In this document: positions 9,319-21,170 of the stretch, piece after piece
How positions within the stretch are numbered: position 1 is the stretch's first letter
Layout: each line of letters starts with the position of its first letter
NCBI GenBank assembly: GCA_021300475.1
Contig: JAJTDO010000002.1
Span: 1 to 64,000 of the forward strand
Length of the DNA stretch: 64,000 bases
Origin: Burkholderiales bacterium
GTDB taxonomy: Bacteria > Pseudomonadota > Gammaproteobacteria > Burkholderiales > Burkholderiaceae_B
Direction of reading: 5' to 3'
The notes under the pieces: generated by a model
What the model saw: only the letters and a program-made list of their open reading frames with translations
Database searches by the model: none
What the model was told of the DNA's origin: nothing
Translations under genes and position numbers: made by a program

Positions 9319-9373
9319 GGTGATATTTGCTTGAAAATAATTCGAAGCCGTAATGATACGCCAAAGGCTGCAG

Positions 9374-9733
9374 CTACCTTTTTCGCATGCGCTGGGTTTT
9401 GCGGTTGCGGTCAATGTAGGTGCTCGGTCGTTTTTTTACCCACACAATGAATTGCGCAATCTCCGGATGCGCCTGCAGCGACTCCCAGTTGTTGAAGTGC
9501 CGGGCAAGTTCCCGCTCTGTCAGTGTGGTGTGTATTTTTTGGTGGCAAATCTTGTGCAACAGATATTTCTCTTTTCCGCCCATGCTTTTTGGAATCAGGT
9601 GGTGTTCGTCCGTGGTGACACCTGTTTCCATGGCGCGGCCACACAGCGGGCAGATTAAAACCGATTCGTTCTGTATTTGCTGTTGTGACTCGTATAATTG
9701 AGCATTGAACCTCTCACGCTTTTTGACGACCAT
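9374..9733 (-). CDS. HNH endonuclease domain protein
   Basis: 119-residue protein with a zinc-binding HNH fold: CPLCGR, then the catalytic DEHHLIP motif about 15 residues on, then HKICHQKIH. Stand-alone HNH proteins of this size are widespread in proteobacteria and have no settled role; DNA nicking or repair is an inference from the fold. Its start codon is only five bases from that of the divergent oxyR gene, so its ribosome-binding site and promoter must lie within oxyR coding sequence. No restriction or phage gene is nearby. Confidence 0.85.
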   Translation of the reverse strand: MVVKKRERFNAQLYESQQQIQNESVLICPLCGRAMETGVTTDEHHLIPKSMGGKEKYLLHKICHQKIHTTLTERELARHFNNWESLQAHPEIAQFIVWVKKRPSTYIDRNRKTQRMRKR

Positions 9734-9738
9734 TACCT

Positions 9739-10680
9739 ATGACCCTGACAGAATTGAAATACATCGTTGCCTTGGCACGCGAACGTCATTTTGGCCGTGC
9801 TGCCGACGCTTGTTTTGTGAGTCAGCCCACACTGTCTGTGGCCATTAAAAAACTGGAAGATGAACTCAATGTTTCTTTGTTTGAGAGAGGCTCGAGCGAG
9901 GTGAGCCTCACGCCGATTGGTGATCGTATCGTTGAACAGGCGCAGCGGGTACTTGAAAATGCTGCGCTGATCAAGGAACTGGCGCAACAAGGCAAGAACC
10001 CGCTCAACGGCCCCTTGCGTTTGGGAGTCATCTACACCATCGGGCCTTATTTGCTGCCGGCACTGGTGAGTCAAATGATACGTCGCCATCCTGAGATGCC
10101 TTTGCTGTTACAGGAAAATTTTACCGCCAAATTGTTGGAGCTGCTCAAACAAGGCGAAATTGATGTGGCCATTCTGGCCTTGCCGATTTCCGAGTCGGGC
10201 GTCTCTGTGCTGCCTTTGTATGAAGAACCTTTTTACGTGGCCATGCCCACTTCGCATCCGTGGGCTGATCGGCTCAGCATCGGTGCGCAGGAACTTAAAA
10301 GGGAAACCATGCTTTTGCTGGGAGCGGGGCACTGCTTCCGTGACCATGTGCTGGGTATTTGTCCGGAGCTTTCAAGGTTTTCTCAAGCCTCGGACGGCAT
10401 ACAGAGAACGTTTGAGGGCAGTTCGCTGGAAACCATCCGCCACATGGTGGCCTCGGGCATCGGCATTACTTTGCTACCCTCCACCTCGGTACCCAACATA
10501 GCGCCCCAAGATGCTTTGCTGCGGTATGTGCCCTTGGAAGAACCGGCTGAAAAGCGGACGGTTGCTTTGGTCTGGCGCAAGAGTTTTTCACGCTCAGCCG
10601 CCATCGATGCGCTGCGCGATGTGACTCAGGCCTGTGCCTTGCACGGCGCTGAAATGCTCAAGGGCGCCTCGGTGATCTGA
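9739..10680 (+). CDS. oxyR: Hydrogen peroxide-sensing LysR-type regulator
   Basis: Activates peroxide defence genes when a disulfide forms between two regulatory cysteines. 313 residues: N-terminal winged helix-turn-helix ([26 protein letters not shown]) and a periplasmic-binding-like sensor domain. Both redox cysteines are present at residues 199 and 208 in [12 protein letters not shown], exactly the E. coli numbering. The start matches the [10 protein letters not shown] family start, yet no purine-rich ribosome-binding site precedes it. ubiA follows two bases after the stop. Confidence 0.96.
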   Translation: MTLTELKYIVALARERHFGRAADACFVSQPTLSVAIKKLEDELNVSLFERGSSEVSLTPIGDRIVEQAQRVLENAALIKELAQQGKNPLNGPLRLGVIYTIGPYLLPALVSQMIRRHPEMPLLLQENFTAKLLELLKQGEIDVAILALPISESGVSVLPLYEEPFYVAMPTSHPWADRLSIGAQELKRETMLLLGAGHCFRDHVLGICPELSRFSQASDGIQRTFEGSSLETIRHMVASGIGITLLPSTSVPNIAPQDALLRYVPLEEPAEKRTVALVWRKSFSRSAAIDALRDVTQACALHGAEMLKGASVI

Positions 10681-10682
10681 CA

Positions 10683-11503
10683 ATGCACAAGTTAAAACTC
10701 TATGCGGAACTGGTGCGACTGAATCGCCCCATCGGTATTTTGTTGTTGCTGTGGCCAACCCTCTGGGGGCTGTGGCTGGCCGCGGGTAAAACACCTGCAA
10801 GCCTGAACCTGTGGGTTTTTGTACTGGGTACCGTCTTGATGCGCTCTGCCGGTTGCGCTGTCAATGACTACGCAGACCGTCATTTCGACCTGCATGTAAA
10901 ACGCACAGCGCAAAGGCCTGTGACCAGTGGCCGGGTGTCACCCAGGGAGGCTTTGCTGGTGGCCGGCGCGCTGGCATTGTTGGCGGCTTTGTTGGTCTTG
11001 CTGCTTTCGCCATTGGTCTGGTTGCTGGCCATTCCGGCGGCATTTTTGGCGGCGAGCTATCCGTTCATGAAGCGTTTTTTTGCCATTCCACAGGCCTACC
11101 TTGGCATCTGTTTTGGTTTCGGCATTCCCATGGCCTATGCGGCCACCGTGAACAGCGTACCGCCCATGGCCTGGGCCTTGCTGTTGGCAAATGTGTTCTG
11201 GACCATCGCCTACGATACGGAATATGCCATGGTGGACCGTGAAGACGACTTGAAAATAGGCACAAGTACGATGTGCTGGCGGTCATGCTCTGCTATGCCT
11301 GCAGTCTGGGTTTGTTGGCCTGGGTGGCGTATCTGGAAGGCTTGGGTGTGGCTTTCTGGCCGGCATGGTGTTCAGCGGTTGGCATAGCGGCCTACCACTA
11401 CACGTTGATCAGGCACCGGGAACCCAGCCAGTGCTTCAAAGCCTTCTTGCACAACAATTGGCTGGGCGGTGCGGTGTTCGCGGGTTTTGCGCTGGGCGTC
11501 TAG
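10683..11503 (+). pseudogene. ubiA: 4-hydroxybenzoate octaprenyltransferase, broken by internal deletion
   Basis: UbiA attaches the polyprenyl tail to 4-hydroxybenzoate in ubiquinone synthesis, an integral membrane enzyme. The first frame (10683 to about 11262) reads cleanly through both Asp-rich motifs (NDYADRHFD and [16 protein letters not shown]). Expected next is a short stretch resembling IRTSALTLG before a KYD sequence; instead the sequence jumps straight to KYDVLAVM in another frame and continues intact to 11503. About 25 bases are missing near 11258-11264. Without them the first frame runs to a stop at 11387. Either a true pseudogene or an assembly or amplification error; the rest of the protein shows no decay. 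Its stop codon shares a CTAG with the proC stop. Confidence 0.88.
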
Positions 11504-12312
11504 CCCTTGCTTAACAATTCGCCGAGTTCAATGCTTCTTGCATTCGCTGCATTGGCGCCAGCCTGAATGTGGTGCGAGACTTGCCCTTGCAGCATCGCCT
11601 CCAGACCCGCTGCTGTGGTGCCGCCCTTGGAGGTGACCCGTTCCCTGAGTACGGAAAACGGTTCGTCGCTTTGGCAGGCCAGCTCTGCTGCACCCCGAAA
11701 TGTTTCGCTTACCAGGCTTCGTGCCTGCGCTGCATCAAACCCCAATGACAATGCTGCGTTTTCAAGGGCTTCCATGAACAGAAAAACATAACCGGGTCCG
11801 CTGCCGGAAATTGCGGTGGTGGGGTTCAGCATGGCTTCATTTTCCAACCAAACCACGCTGCCACAGGCCTCCAGTATGGTTTGCGCTTGTGCTTTGTCTG
11901 CGCTGTTGCAGGCTGTACTGGCAAAAACACCGCTCACGCCCATGCCCACCATGGCGGGCGTGTTGGGCATACTGCGAACAATTCGCGGATGCTGTTTTAG
12001 CCAGTCCGACAACAGCGTGATGGGCATGCCTGCAGCAATGCTGATGATCAGGCTGTTGGTCAGCGAGTCAGCCAATGGCGCCAAAGCTGCCTTCATTTGC
12101 TGTGGTTTGACTGCCAGTACGGCAACGTCCGGGGTGTAACCTTCCGGTAAAGTGTTGCTGGCGCCAACCCCCATTGCTGCAAATTTTTCTCTGGCAGCCT
12201 CCAGCAATTCAAGGACATGGATTTGCCCGGCGGCGATACCGTTTTTAAGCAGACCTTGCACAATGGCCAAGGCCATGTTTCCGCCACCAATAAAAAGCAG
12301 TGTTTGATTCAT
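11500..12312 (-). CDS. proC: Pyrroline-5-carboxylate reductase
   Basis: Last step of proline synthesis, NAD(P)H-dependent reduction of P5C. 270 residues from the ATG at 12312: Rossmann [28 protein letters not shown] and the C-terminal dimer domain with [14 protein letters not shown]. The open frame could be read 22 codons further upstream, but those residues fall over the yggS 3' end and are unlike the family. yggS lies directly upstream on the same strand, a very common pair. Confidence 0.96.
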   Translation of the reverse strand: MNQTLLFIGGGNMALAIVQGLLKNGIAAGQIHVLELLEAAREKFAAMGVGASNTLPEGYTPDVAVLAVKPQQMKAALAPLADSLTNSLIISIAAGMPITLLSDWLKQHPRIVRSMPNTPAMVGMGVSGVFASTACNSADKAQAQTILEACGSVVWLENEAMLNPTTAISGSGPGYVFLFMEALENAALSLGFDAAQARSLVSETFRGAAELACQSDEPFSVLRERVTSKGGTTAAGLEAMLQGQVSHHIQAGANAANARSIELGELLSKG

Positions 12313-12335
12313 GGTTTGTTTCTGTGATGGGTTAT

Positions 12336-13037
12336 TCAAGTTCGTGCGCCAAACAGTGCGCTTCCAATTCGTACGCAAGTGCTGCCGTGGGCAATGGCAG
12401 TTTCCAAATCTGCAGACATACCCATGGAAAGTGTGTCCATGCCCGGGTAGTTTGACTTCATTTTGTCAAACAAGGCTTTGAGTTGTTCAAACTCTTCTGC
12501 TTCCTTGCCAGGTTCGGGCAAGGTCATCAACCCCCTGAGTTTAAGTTGGGGCAGGCTGGCAACCAGCGCTGCCAATGCCTCAACATCTTGGGGGGCTGCA
12601 CCACTCTTGCTTTCTTCCGTGCTTAATTTTACCTGTAGACAGATGTTCAATGGGGCAAGCCCGGCGGGGCGTTGTTCAGCAAGACGCTGGGCAATTTTTT
12701 CCCGGTCTACTGTGTGTACCCAGTCAAAGTTCTCAGCAACCGGGCGGGTTTTATTGCTTTGCAATGGACCAATGAAATGCCAAGTCAAGCCGCTTAATCC
12801 CTGTTGCTTGAGAGAGGCGATTTTCTCAATGCCTTCCTGCACATAGTTTTCACCGAAATCGGTTTGTCCTGCCTGCGCCATCAGCGCGACATCGTGGGCT
12901 GGAAAGGTTTTGCTGACGGCCAGCAAGGCCACCGAGTTGCCGTGGCGATGGGAGGCGGCACAGGCTGTTTGAATTCTGTCTTTGACTTGGGTGAGGTTGC
13001 GTTGCAACCGTTGCAGTTCAGAGGCTTCTGGGTTCAT
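12336..13037 (-). CDS. yggS: YggS family pyridoxal phosphate homeostasis protein
   Basis: PLP-binding single-domain TIM-barrel protein that buffers cellular PLP; no enzymatic activity is established for the family. 233 residues with the PLP lysine in AVSKTFP at residue 43, FGENYVQE, WHFIGPLQSNK, and the C-terminal SMGMSADLETAIAHGSTCVRIGSALFG phosphate-binding signature. Ends 23 bases before proC, suggesting one transcript. Confidence 0.95.
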   Translation of the reverse strand: MNPEASELQRLQRNLTQVKDRIQTACAASHRHGNSVALLAVSKTFPAHDVALMAQAGQTDFGENYVQEGIEKIASLKQQGLSGLTWHFIGPLQSNKTRPVAENFDWVHTVDREKIAQRLAEQRPAGLAPLNICLQVKLSTEESKSGAAPQDVEALAALVASLPQLKLRGLMTLPEPGKEAEEFEQLKALFDKMKSNYPGMDTLSMGMSADLETAIAHGSTCVRIGSALFGART

Positions 13038-13171
13038 GGTTTGAGTGGCTTCTGATGGGTTTTACATACAAACCACAGCCTACGCCAATTTGACGGATTA
13101 CAAAAATCGCGCTGTCAGAGTTGCTGTGTTAATCTGCAAATGAAAATTGATACTCTAGAGACGGAGACACG

Positions 13172-13657
13172 ATGTCCTCATTTTTTGATTTTTCCACGAA
13201 AACCTTACAGGGTCAGGAATTTCCGTTTTCCAGTTTGAGCGGGAAGGTGGTGTTGGCGGTCAATACGGCCAGCAAATGCGGTTTCACCCACCAGTACAAA
13301 GGTCTGCAAGCCTTGTATGAGCAATACCAAGCCCAAGGGTTGGTGATTGTGGGCTTTCCCTGCAACCAGTTCGGCTCACAGGAACCCGGCGGTACCGCTG
13401 AAATTTCCGAGTTTTGTGAAATCAACTATGGCGTCAGTTTTCCATTGTCGGAAAAAATTGAGGTTAATGGTGCCAATGCCCACCCGGTGTACAAGTTTTT
13501 GACCAAGGAAGCCAAAGGGGTTCTGGGTACAGAATCCGTTAAATGGAATTTCACCAAGTTTCTGGTTGCAAAAGACGGTTCAGTTTTCAAGCGCTACGCA
13601 CCAACGACGTCTCCAAAAGACTTGGAAGACGACATTGCTGCGTTGCTGAAAGCCTGA
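13172..13657 (+). CDS. Glutathione peroxidase family thiol peroxidase
   Basis: Reduces peroxides with glutathione or thioredoxin; cytoplasmic, 161 residues. Thioredoxin-like fold with NTASKCGFTHQY, where Cys36 takes the place of selenocysteine, then GFPCNQFGSQEPG and the WNFTKFLV motif with the catalytic Trp and Asn. No signal peptide. GGAGA precedes the ATG by 5 bases. Stands alone between yggS and the rRNA methyltransferase gene. Confidence 0.93.
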   Translation: MSSFFDFSTKTLQGQEFPFSSLSGKVVLAVNTASKCGFTHQYKGLQALYEQYQAQGLVIVGFPCNQFGSQEPGGTAEISEFCEINYGVSFPLSEKIEVNGANAHPVYKFLTKEAKGVLGTESVKWNFTKFLVAKDGSVFKRYAPTTSPKDLEDDIAALLKA

Positions 13658-13690
13658 ACTCAGGCAGTGCAAGCGCCGACGGTGTGAATT

Positions 13691-14995
13691 TCACGCCTCG
13701 GCGGCATCGCCCGTATTTTCAGACCGGGGTCGGTAAGATCCACGGGCCAGAGGAAACTCGAAAAACCTGCAGTCCAGTCCACCGTTGAACAGCGGTGTCT
13801 TGCGCTTGGGCGATAGACCCAGCGCATGTCGCAAATCCAGATCTGCCGTCAGGCAATTGAATTTCCAGCCGGTAAACTTTTGCTTTAGCAAGGTGCCGAA
13901 TTCACCGAAAAGCGCTCGATAGGCCTCATTTTCTTCTGAATTTAAACCTTTCGCCTGCAAACGTTCGCCGTAGGGTGGATTCGTAATAATCAAGCCTGTT
14001 TCAGCCGTGGGCTCAACGGTTCTGGCGTCCCGCTGTTCAAAACGCAGGCGTCCGTCTTCCAGCAGCGCTTCCAACCCTGCCAATTTTGCATTGTGTTCTG
14101 CCAATTCAACCAGCAAACGGGTAATGTCGCTGCCGTACAAATTGAGCTGCATGACATTTTGCAGGCCGGTCTGGAAACGGGTGCGCGCTTCTTCCTGCAA
14201 AGCCCGGAAAGCGGTTGGGTCGTAGCCCTTTAGCTTTTCAAAGCCGAAGCGTCTGCCCAGTCCAGGGGCTTTGTCCACGGCTTTGCAAGCAGCTTCTATT
14301 AGTAAGGTGCCGCTGCCGCAAAAAGGATCCATCAGCGCGATGTCGGCATTCCACTGTGCGATATTGACCATGCCGGCAGCAAGGTTTTCTTTCAGTGGTG
14401 CGTTGCCTTTTTCTTGGCGCCAGCCGCGCTTGAAGAGATTTTCACCCGACAGATCAAGATAAACCGAGGTGTGGGTAGGGCCCAGTGCAGCCAGAATGCG
14501 TACATCGGGTTCGTCGATGCTGATGCTGGGTCTGCGGCCATTGATGTCCAGAAAATAATCACAGACGGCGTCTTTGACGCGCAATTGCAAAAACCGCGCA
14601 TTCGGAAGTTCAACGCCCAAGTTGTTGAGGTCGACGCGCAGCAGTTGCTTGTCTGAGAACCATTGCTGCCACTGCACTTTTTTAACCAGGCGGTAGAGTT
14701 GTTCGTCGTCGTTGCAGGCTTCGTGGGCCACGCGCAAGTAAATACGACCGGCCAGCGCTGACCAAAGGTTCATTTTTTGCAATGTCAGCCAGTCGGCGCG
14801 GAATTCCACGCCACCGCCCACGGCCTTGCCGCTTTTTGCGTCCAGGCCTTCAAGTTCGGCCAGCAGCAGGGCTTCCAGACCGCGGGGGCAACTGGCGAAA
14901 GCGGCAAATTCCTGATCGCGGATGTGCTGATCGCTGCGTTTTACGCTCAGTGTTTTTTTGGGGGTGTTTCTTGATGATTCGGTGTCGTAGGACAA
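13691..14995 (-). CDS. THUMP domain 23S rRNA methyltransferase, RlmL N-terminal type
   Basis: Probable 23S rRNA guanine N2-methyltransferase, corresponding to the N-terminal half of E. coli RlmKL (m2G2445). 434 residues: an N-terminal ferredoxin-like and THUMP domain (about residues 30-185), then a Rossmann methyltransferase domain with DPFCGSGT and the NPPYGERL catalytic motif. The K half of RlmKL is not fused here, normal for betaproteobacteria. Exact target base is inferred. Confidence 0.88.
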   Translation of the reverse strand: MSYDTESSRNTPKKTLSVKRSDQHIRDQEFAAFASCPRGLEALLLAELEGLDAKSGKAVGGGVEFRADWLTLQKMNLWSALAGRIYLRVAHEACNDDEQLYRLVKKVQWQQWFSDKQLLRVDLNNLGVELPNARFLQLRVKDAVCDYFLDINGRRPSISIDEPDVRILAALGPTHTSVYLDLSGENLFKRGWRQEKGNAPLKENLAAGMVNIAQWNADIALMDPFCGSGTLLIEAACKAVDKAPGLGRRFGFEKLKGYDPTAFRALQEEARTRFQTGLQNVMQLNLYGSDITRLLVELAEHNAKLAGLEALLEDGRLRFEQRDARTVEPTAETGLIITNPPYGERLQAKGLNSEENEAYRALFGEFGTLLKQKFTGWKFNCLTADLDLRHALGLSPKRKTPLFNGGLDCRFFEFPLARGSYRPRSENTGDAAEA

Positions 14996-15012
14996 GGCTC
15001 GGAACTCGCTGT

Positions 15013-15435
15013 TCAGAAAGGTTTTACAACGACCAAAATGATCGCAGCAAGCATGAGTATCACTGGCACTTCATTGAACCAACGATAAAACACATGACTT
15101 TTTTGATTTAATCCCAGCTCGAATTTTTTTAGTAATCGGCCACAAGCATGGTGATAGCCGAAAATCAGTACAACAATCAGAAGTTTGGCATGCATCCAGC
15201 CATTGCCCGGTCCTTTTCCAATACCGTAATACAGCCACAACAAAACCCCCAACACCGTGGCCGGCGCGGACAGAAGGGTCATGAAGCGGTAGAGCTTGCG
15301 AGCCATCTGCAACAGGCGCTTTTGTGCAGCAGGGTCTGTTTCCATCGCCAGATTGACATAAATGCGTGGCAAGTAAAACAAACCTGCAAACCACGAGGCG
15401 ACAAATAAAATATGAAAGGCTTTAACCCACAACAT
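15013..15435 (-). CDS. hemJ: CopD/HemJ family protoporphyrinogen oxidase
   Basis: Four-helix membrane protein of 140 residues that oxidises protoporphyrinogen IX in bacteria lacking HemG and HemY. The conserved His in the first helix (residue 8), the FYLPRIYVNLA segment and the WMHAKLLIVVLIFGYHHAC stretch with the family Lys are all present. ATG at 15435 gives the standard HemJ start; a TTG six codons upstream is less likely. Confidence 0.87.
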   Translation of the reverse strand: MLWVKAFHILFVASWFAGLFYLPRIYVNLAMETDPAAQKRLLQMARKLYRFMTLLSAPATVLGVLLWLYYGIGKGPGNGWMHAKLLIVVLIFGYHHACGRLLKKFELGLNQKSHVFYRWFNEVPVILMLAAIILVVVKPF

Positions 15436-15459
15436 AGAACTGCTCCAATGCAATTTGCA

Positions 15460-16719
15460 TTATTGACGAATTTCTCCATGGCCAAAGACCACGTACTTCA
15501 GGCTGGTCAGCCCGTCGAGTCCGACAGGTCCGCGGGCGTGGAATTTGTCTGTGGAAATTCCGATTTCCGCACCCAGCCCATATTCAAAACCATCGGCAAA
15601 CCGGGTCGATGCGTTGATCATGACGGAAGAAGAATCGACTTCGCGGATGAACTGCATGGCGCGGCTGTAGTTTTCCGTCACGATGCTGTCGGTGTGCTGT
15701 GAACTGTAGTGATTGATGTGTTCAATGGCGGCATCAACATCCGCGACGATGCGGATGGACAAAACAGGCGCCAGATATTCCGTTTTCCAGTCTTCTTCCG
15801 TGGCTTCAATTGCTTGTTTCAAAATACGGCGTGTGGCCTCGCAGCCTCTGAGTTCAACACCTTTTTTTGTATAGATGTCTGCCAGCGGGGGAAGCACAGC
15901 CGCTGCCACCGCGCTCGCAACCAACAGTGTTTCCATGGTGTTGCAGGTGCCGTAGCGGTGCGTTTTTGCGTTGTCTGCAATGCGGATGGCTTTTTCCAGA
16001 TCTGCGTCGCTGTCAATGTAGACATGGCAGATGCCGTCGAGGTGCTTGATGACGGGCACTCTGGCTTCTGCTGAAATGCGTTCTATCAGACCTTTGCCGC
16101 CTCTGGGCACAATGACATCCACATATTCCGGGCTGGTGACCATCGCACCGACAACGGCGCGGTCTGTGGTGTCAATCACTTGCACCGCAGTTTCCGGAAG
16201 CCCGGCTGCGGCCAATCCTTGACCGACCAGCAAAGCCAGTGCGCGGTTGCATTCAATGGCTTCTGAGCCGCCTCTGAGTATGGCCGCATTGCCGGATTTG
16301 ATGCACAGACCTGCTGCGTCTGCAGTGACATTGGGTCTGGCTTCATAAATGATGCCAATGACGCCCAACGGCACCCGCATCTGCCCGATCTGTATGCCGC
16401 TTGGGCGAATGCGCATGTTGGAGATTTCGCCGATCGGATCTGGCAATTGCGCGATTTGCTCCAAGCCCTGCGCCATGGTTTCAATGGCTTTGGCAGACAG
16501 GCTAAGGCGGTCAAGCAGGGCTGGCTCAAGCTGGTTGGCACGGGCACGCGCCATGTCGAGCTCATTGGCGGCTGTCAGTTGGGCAGCGTTTTCACGGATT
16601 GCCTGCGCAATGTTGAGCAAGGCCTGATTTTTTGCCGCGGTGCTGGCCTTTGCCATGACACGGGAAGCGCTTCTGGCAGCTTTTCCGAGGGTGTTGAAGT
16701 AGTCTTTGAGGTTGCTCAT
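15460..16719 (-). CDS. proA: Gamma-glutamyl phosphate reductase
   Basis: Second step of proline synthesis, NADPH-dependent reduction of glutamyl phosphate. 419 residues of the aldehyde dehydrogenase superfamily, with [32 protein letters not shown], the catalytic Cys in [14 protein letters not shown], and [23 protein letters not shown] at the C-terminus. ATG at 16719 overlaps the holA stop by four bases, indicating coupling. It ends the leuS-lptE-holA-proA run. Confidence 0.97.
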   Translation of the reverse strand: MSNLKDYFNTLGKAARSASRVMAKASTAAKNQALLNIAQAIRENAAQLTAANELDMARARANQLEPALLDRLSLSAKAIETMAQGLEQIAQLPDPIGEISNMRIRPSGIQIGQMRVPLGVIGIIYEARPNVTADAAGLCIKSGNAAILRGGSEAIECNRALALLVGQGLAAAGLPETAVQVIDTTDRAVVGAMVTSPEYVDVIVPRGGKGLIERISAEARVPVIKHLDGICHVYIDSDADLEKAIRIADNAKTHRYGTCNTMETLLVASAVAAAVLPPLADIYTKKGVELRGCEATRRILKQAIEATEEDWKTEYLAPVLSIRIVADVDAAIEHINHYSSQHTDSIVTENYSRAMQFIREVDSSSVMINASTRFADGFEYGLGAEIGISTDKFHARGPVGLDGLTSLKYVVFGHGEIRQ

Positions 16720-17771
16720 GGTGTTTCCAAAACGGGTGGGGCAGGCAATCCGGCAATGCCTAAAGCCAAACATTTTAATACATGCCAGGCATCTTCCCGG
16801 ACAAGTCCTTTGGCGACTTTGTCTGCGTGAGCGGTTTGCCTGACCAGTTCTTCAAGTTGTTTGAGGGTGTGGCGGTTCAGTGCCTTGCCAATGGCATCGG
16901 CCTTGGCGCCCCAAACCCTGAATTGTTTGACTGCAGCATTCAAGGCCATGCCTTTTTCAGCCAGTCGCTTGATGCCCACCAAGGTTTTCACCTCTTCGCC
17001 CAGTGCCCACAAAACCAGCGTGGGCGCTTCGCCTTCGGACTCAAGGCCGTCGAGCATGCGCAGTAGGTGGTCGGTTTTGCCCGCCAGCAATTCAACGCCC
17101 AAATCAAACACATTGTAACGGGCCACGTTGGCCACACTGGCTTGCAACAGTTCCAGCGTAATGACCTGACCTGCACACAAAAGCGCGAGCTTGTCGATTT
17201 CTTGCTTGGCGGCCATCAGGTTGCCTTCAAGGTGCTCGGCCAGCCACACATGACAGTTCTTCTCAGTTTTCAAACCTTTGGCCGCCAGTCGGTCTTCTAT
17301 CCACTTTGGCAGGTTTCTGGCGTCTACGGTGGGGCAGTTGATGAACACTCCCGCATTGCTCAGCGCTGAAAACCAGTCGGCCTCCATGGCTTTGCTGGCC
17401 AGTTTTGGCACGGTGACCAAGGCAATGGCGTCGCATTGCCCGGCTTTCATCCATTGGGTAATTTGTAAAAGCGCCGCAATGTGTTCTTTTTGGGGTTTGC
17501 CGGTTGGAATTCGCAACTCGACAAAGGTTCTGTCACCAAATAGCGAACCGGAAGAAAAGCAGCCCAGCAAGCGTCCTGAGTCCAGACCTTTTTCAATGGA
17601 AAGCACTTCCCGCGTGGTGCAACCCGCCTGCGTGGCGGCCTTGCGTATGGCGTCCGATGCCTCAAGGCTGAGCAAGGGTTCATCGCTCATTACCAAATAG
17701 CAAGGGGCAAGACCCTTGCCTTGTAGCGCACGGGCGAGGTGTTGCTCAAGCTGGTGTGCTTCAATCTTCAC
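16716..17771 (-). CDS. holA: DNA polymerase III subunit delta
   Basis: Clamp-loader subunit that opens the beta sliding clamp. 351 residues; recognisable pieces are [18 protein letters not shown] near the N-terminus, [30 protein letters not shown] in the middle domain, and a C-terminal helical collar domain. Overlaps lptE at its 5' end and proA at its 3' end by four bases each. This order after leuS is widely conserved in proteobacteria. Confidence 0.94.
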   Translation of the reverse strand: MKIEAHQLEQHLARALQGKGLAPCYLVMSDEPLLSLEASDAIRKAATQAGCTTREVLSIEKGLDSGRLLGCFSSGSLFGDRTFVELRIPTGKPQKEHIAALLQITQWMKAGQCDAIALVTVPKLASKAMEADWFSALSNAGVFINCPTVDARNLPKWIEDRLAAKGLKTEKNCHVWLAEHLEGNLMAAKQEIDKLALLCAGQVITLELLQASVANVARYNVFDLGVELLAGKTDHLLRMLDGLESEGEAPTLVLWALGEEVKTLVGIKRLAEKGMALNAAVKQFRVWGAKADAIGKALNRHTLKQLEELVRQTAHADKVAKGLVREDAWHVLKCLALGIAGLPAPPVLETP

Positions 17772-18289
17772 TGGGGTTCAGCCACTTTTTTGGGAGGCAT
17801 TTTAATGAATTCGAGCTGACGCACAATTTGCTGCACAGCGTCTGATTTCATATCTTTGTAAAGCGCCAGTTGTTCTGCTTCACGGGGCAGGGCAAACCCT
17901 TCGCTGGTGAGCAGTTCGCGACGAAAATTAAGTTGCTTGCTGTCAATCAGCACCTCGCCTGACGGGCCTCTGACGCGGAATGTGAGCCGGTAGCGCAACT
18001 CGATTTCACGGGCAACGCCGGCTGAGGTAAAGGTAAGAATTGACTGTTCTTGACCCTCATTGAGAATGTCGAGGATCAGCTCGGCGTCTTTCTCGTTTTC
18101 CGTGGTTTTCACACCATTGGCCCGTAACAACCGGTTGGCTTCCAAAGTAATTGCTGAATTTTTTGGAGCGTTCAGGTAGATGGATGCAACCTTCAATTGC
18201 GTGTCGCCACGCAAATGAAAACCGCAGGCGCTGAGCAACAACGAGCCGCCGATAAGCAGCACAAGCAACAGAGAGCGACAGTGAATCAA
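17768..18289 (-). CDS. lptE: LPS-assembly lipoprotein LptE
   Basis: Outer-membrane lipoprotein that plugs the LptD barrel in the final step of LPS export. About 173 residues: lipoprotein signal peptide ending LLSAC, then the diagnostic GFHLRG directly after the Cys. I prefer the TTG start at 18289 because AAGGAG lies 6 bases upstream and it gives a normal 20-residue signal peptide; a GTG at 18316 would add nine residues. Sits between leuS and holA, the classical position. Confidence 0.92.
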   Translation of the reverse strand: MIHCRSLLLVLLIGGSLLLSACGFHLRGDTQLKVASIYLNAPKNSAITLEANRLLRANGVKTTENEKDAELILDILNEGQEQSILTFTSAGVAREIELRYRLTFRVRGPSGEVLIDSKQLNFRRELLTSEGFALPREAEQLALYKDMKSDAVQQIVRQLEFIKMPPKKVAEPQ

Positions 18290-18346
18290 GCGAAACTCCT
18301 TGGTTTTTTTGTGCACTGGATTGAGCAGGAAATCCTGTAGGTCATA

Positions 18347-21058
<2,712 letters not shown>

Positions 21059-21170
21059 TCAAGGCTTGACGGCCTGACTGTCAGCATCCGCTTAACACGC
21101 TGAAAAAGCGGGTTTTCCTGTGGTTTTTCACAGAAGGAGTAAAATCAAGACTCTTTTTTGTGGGGTGCCT

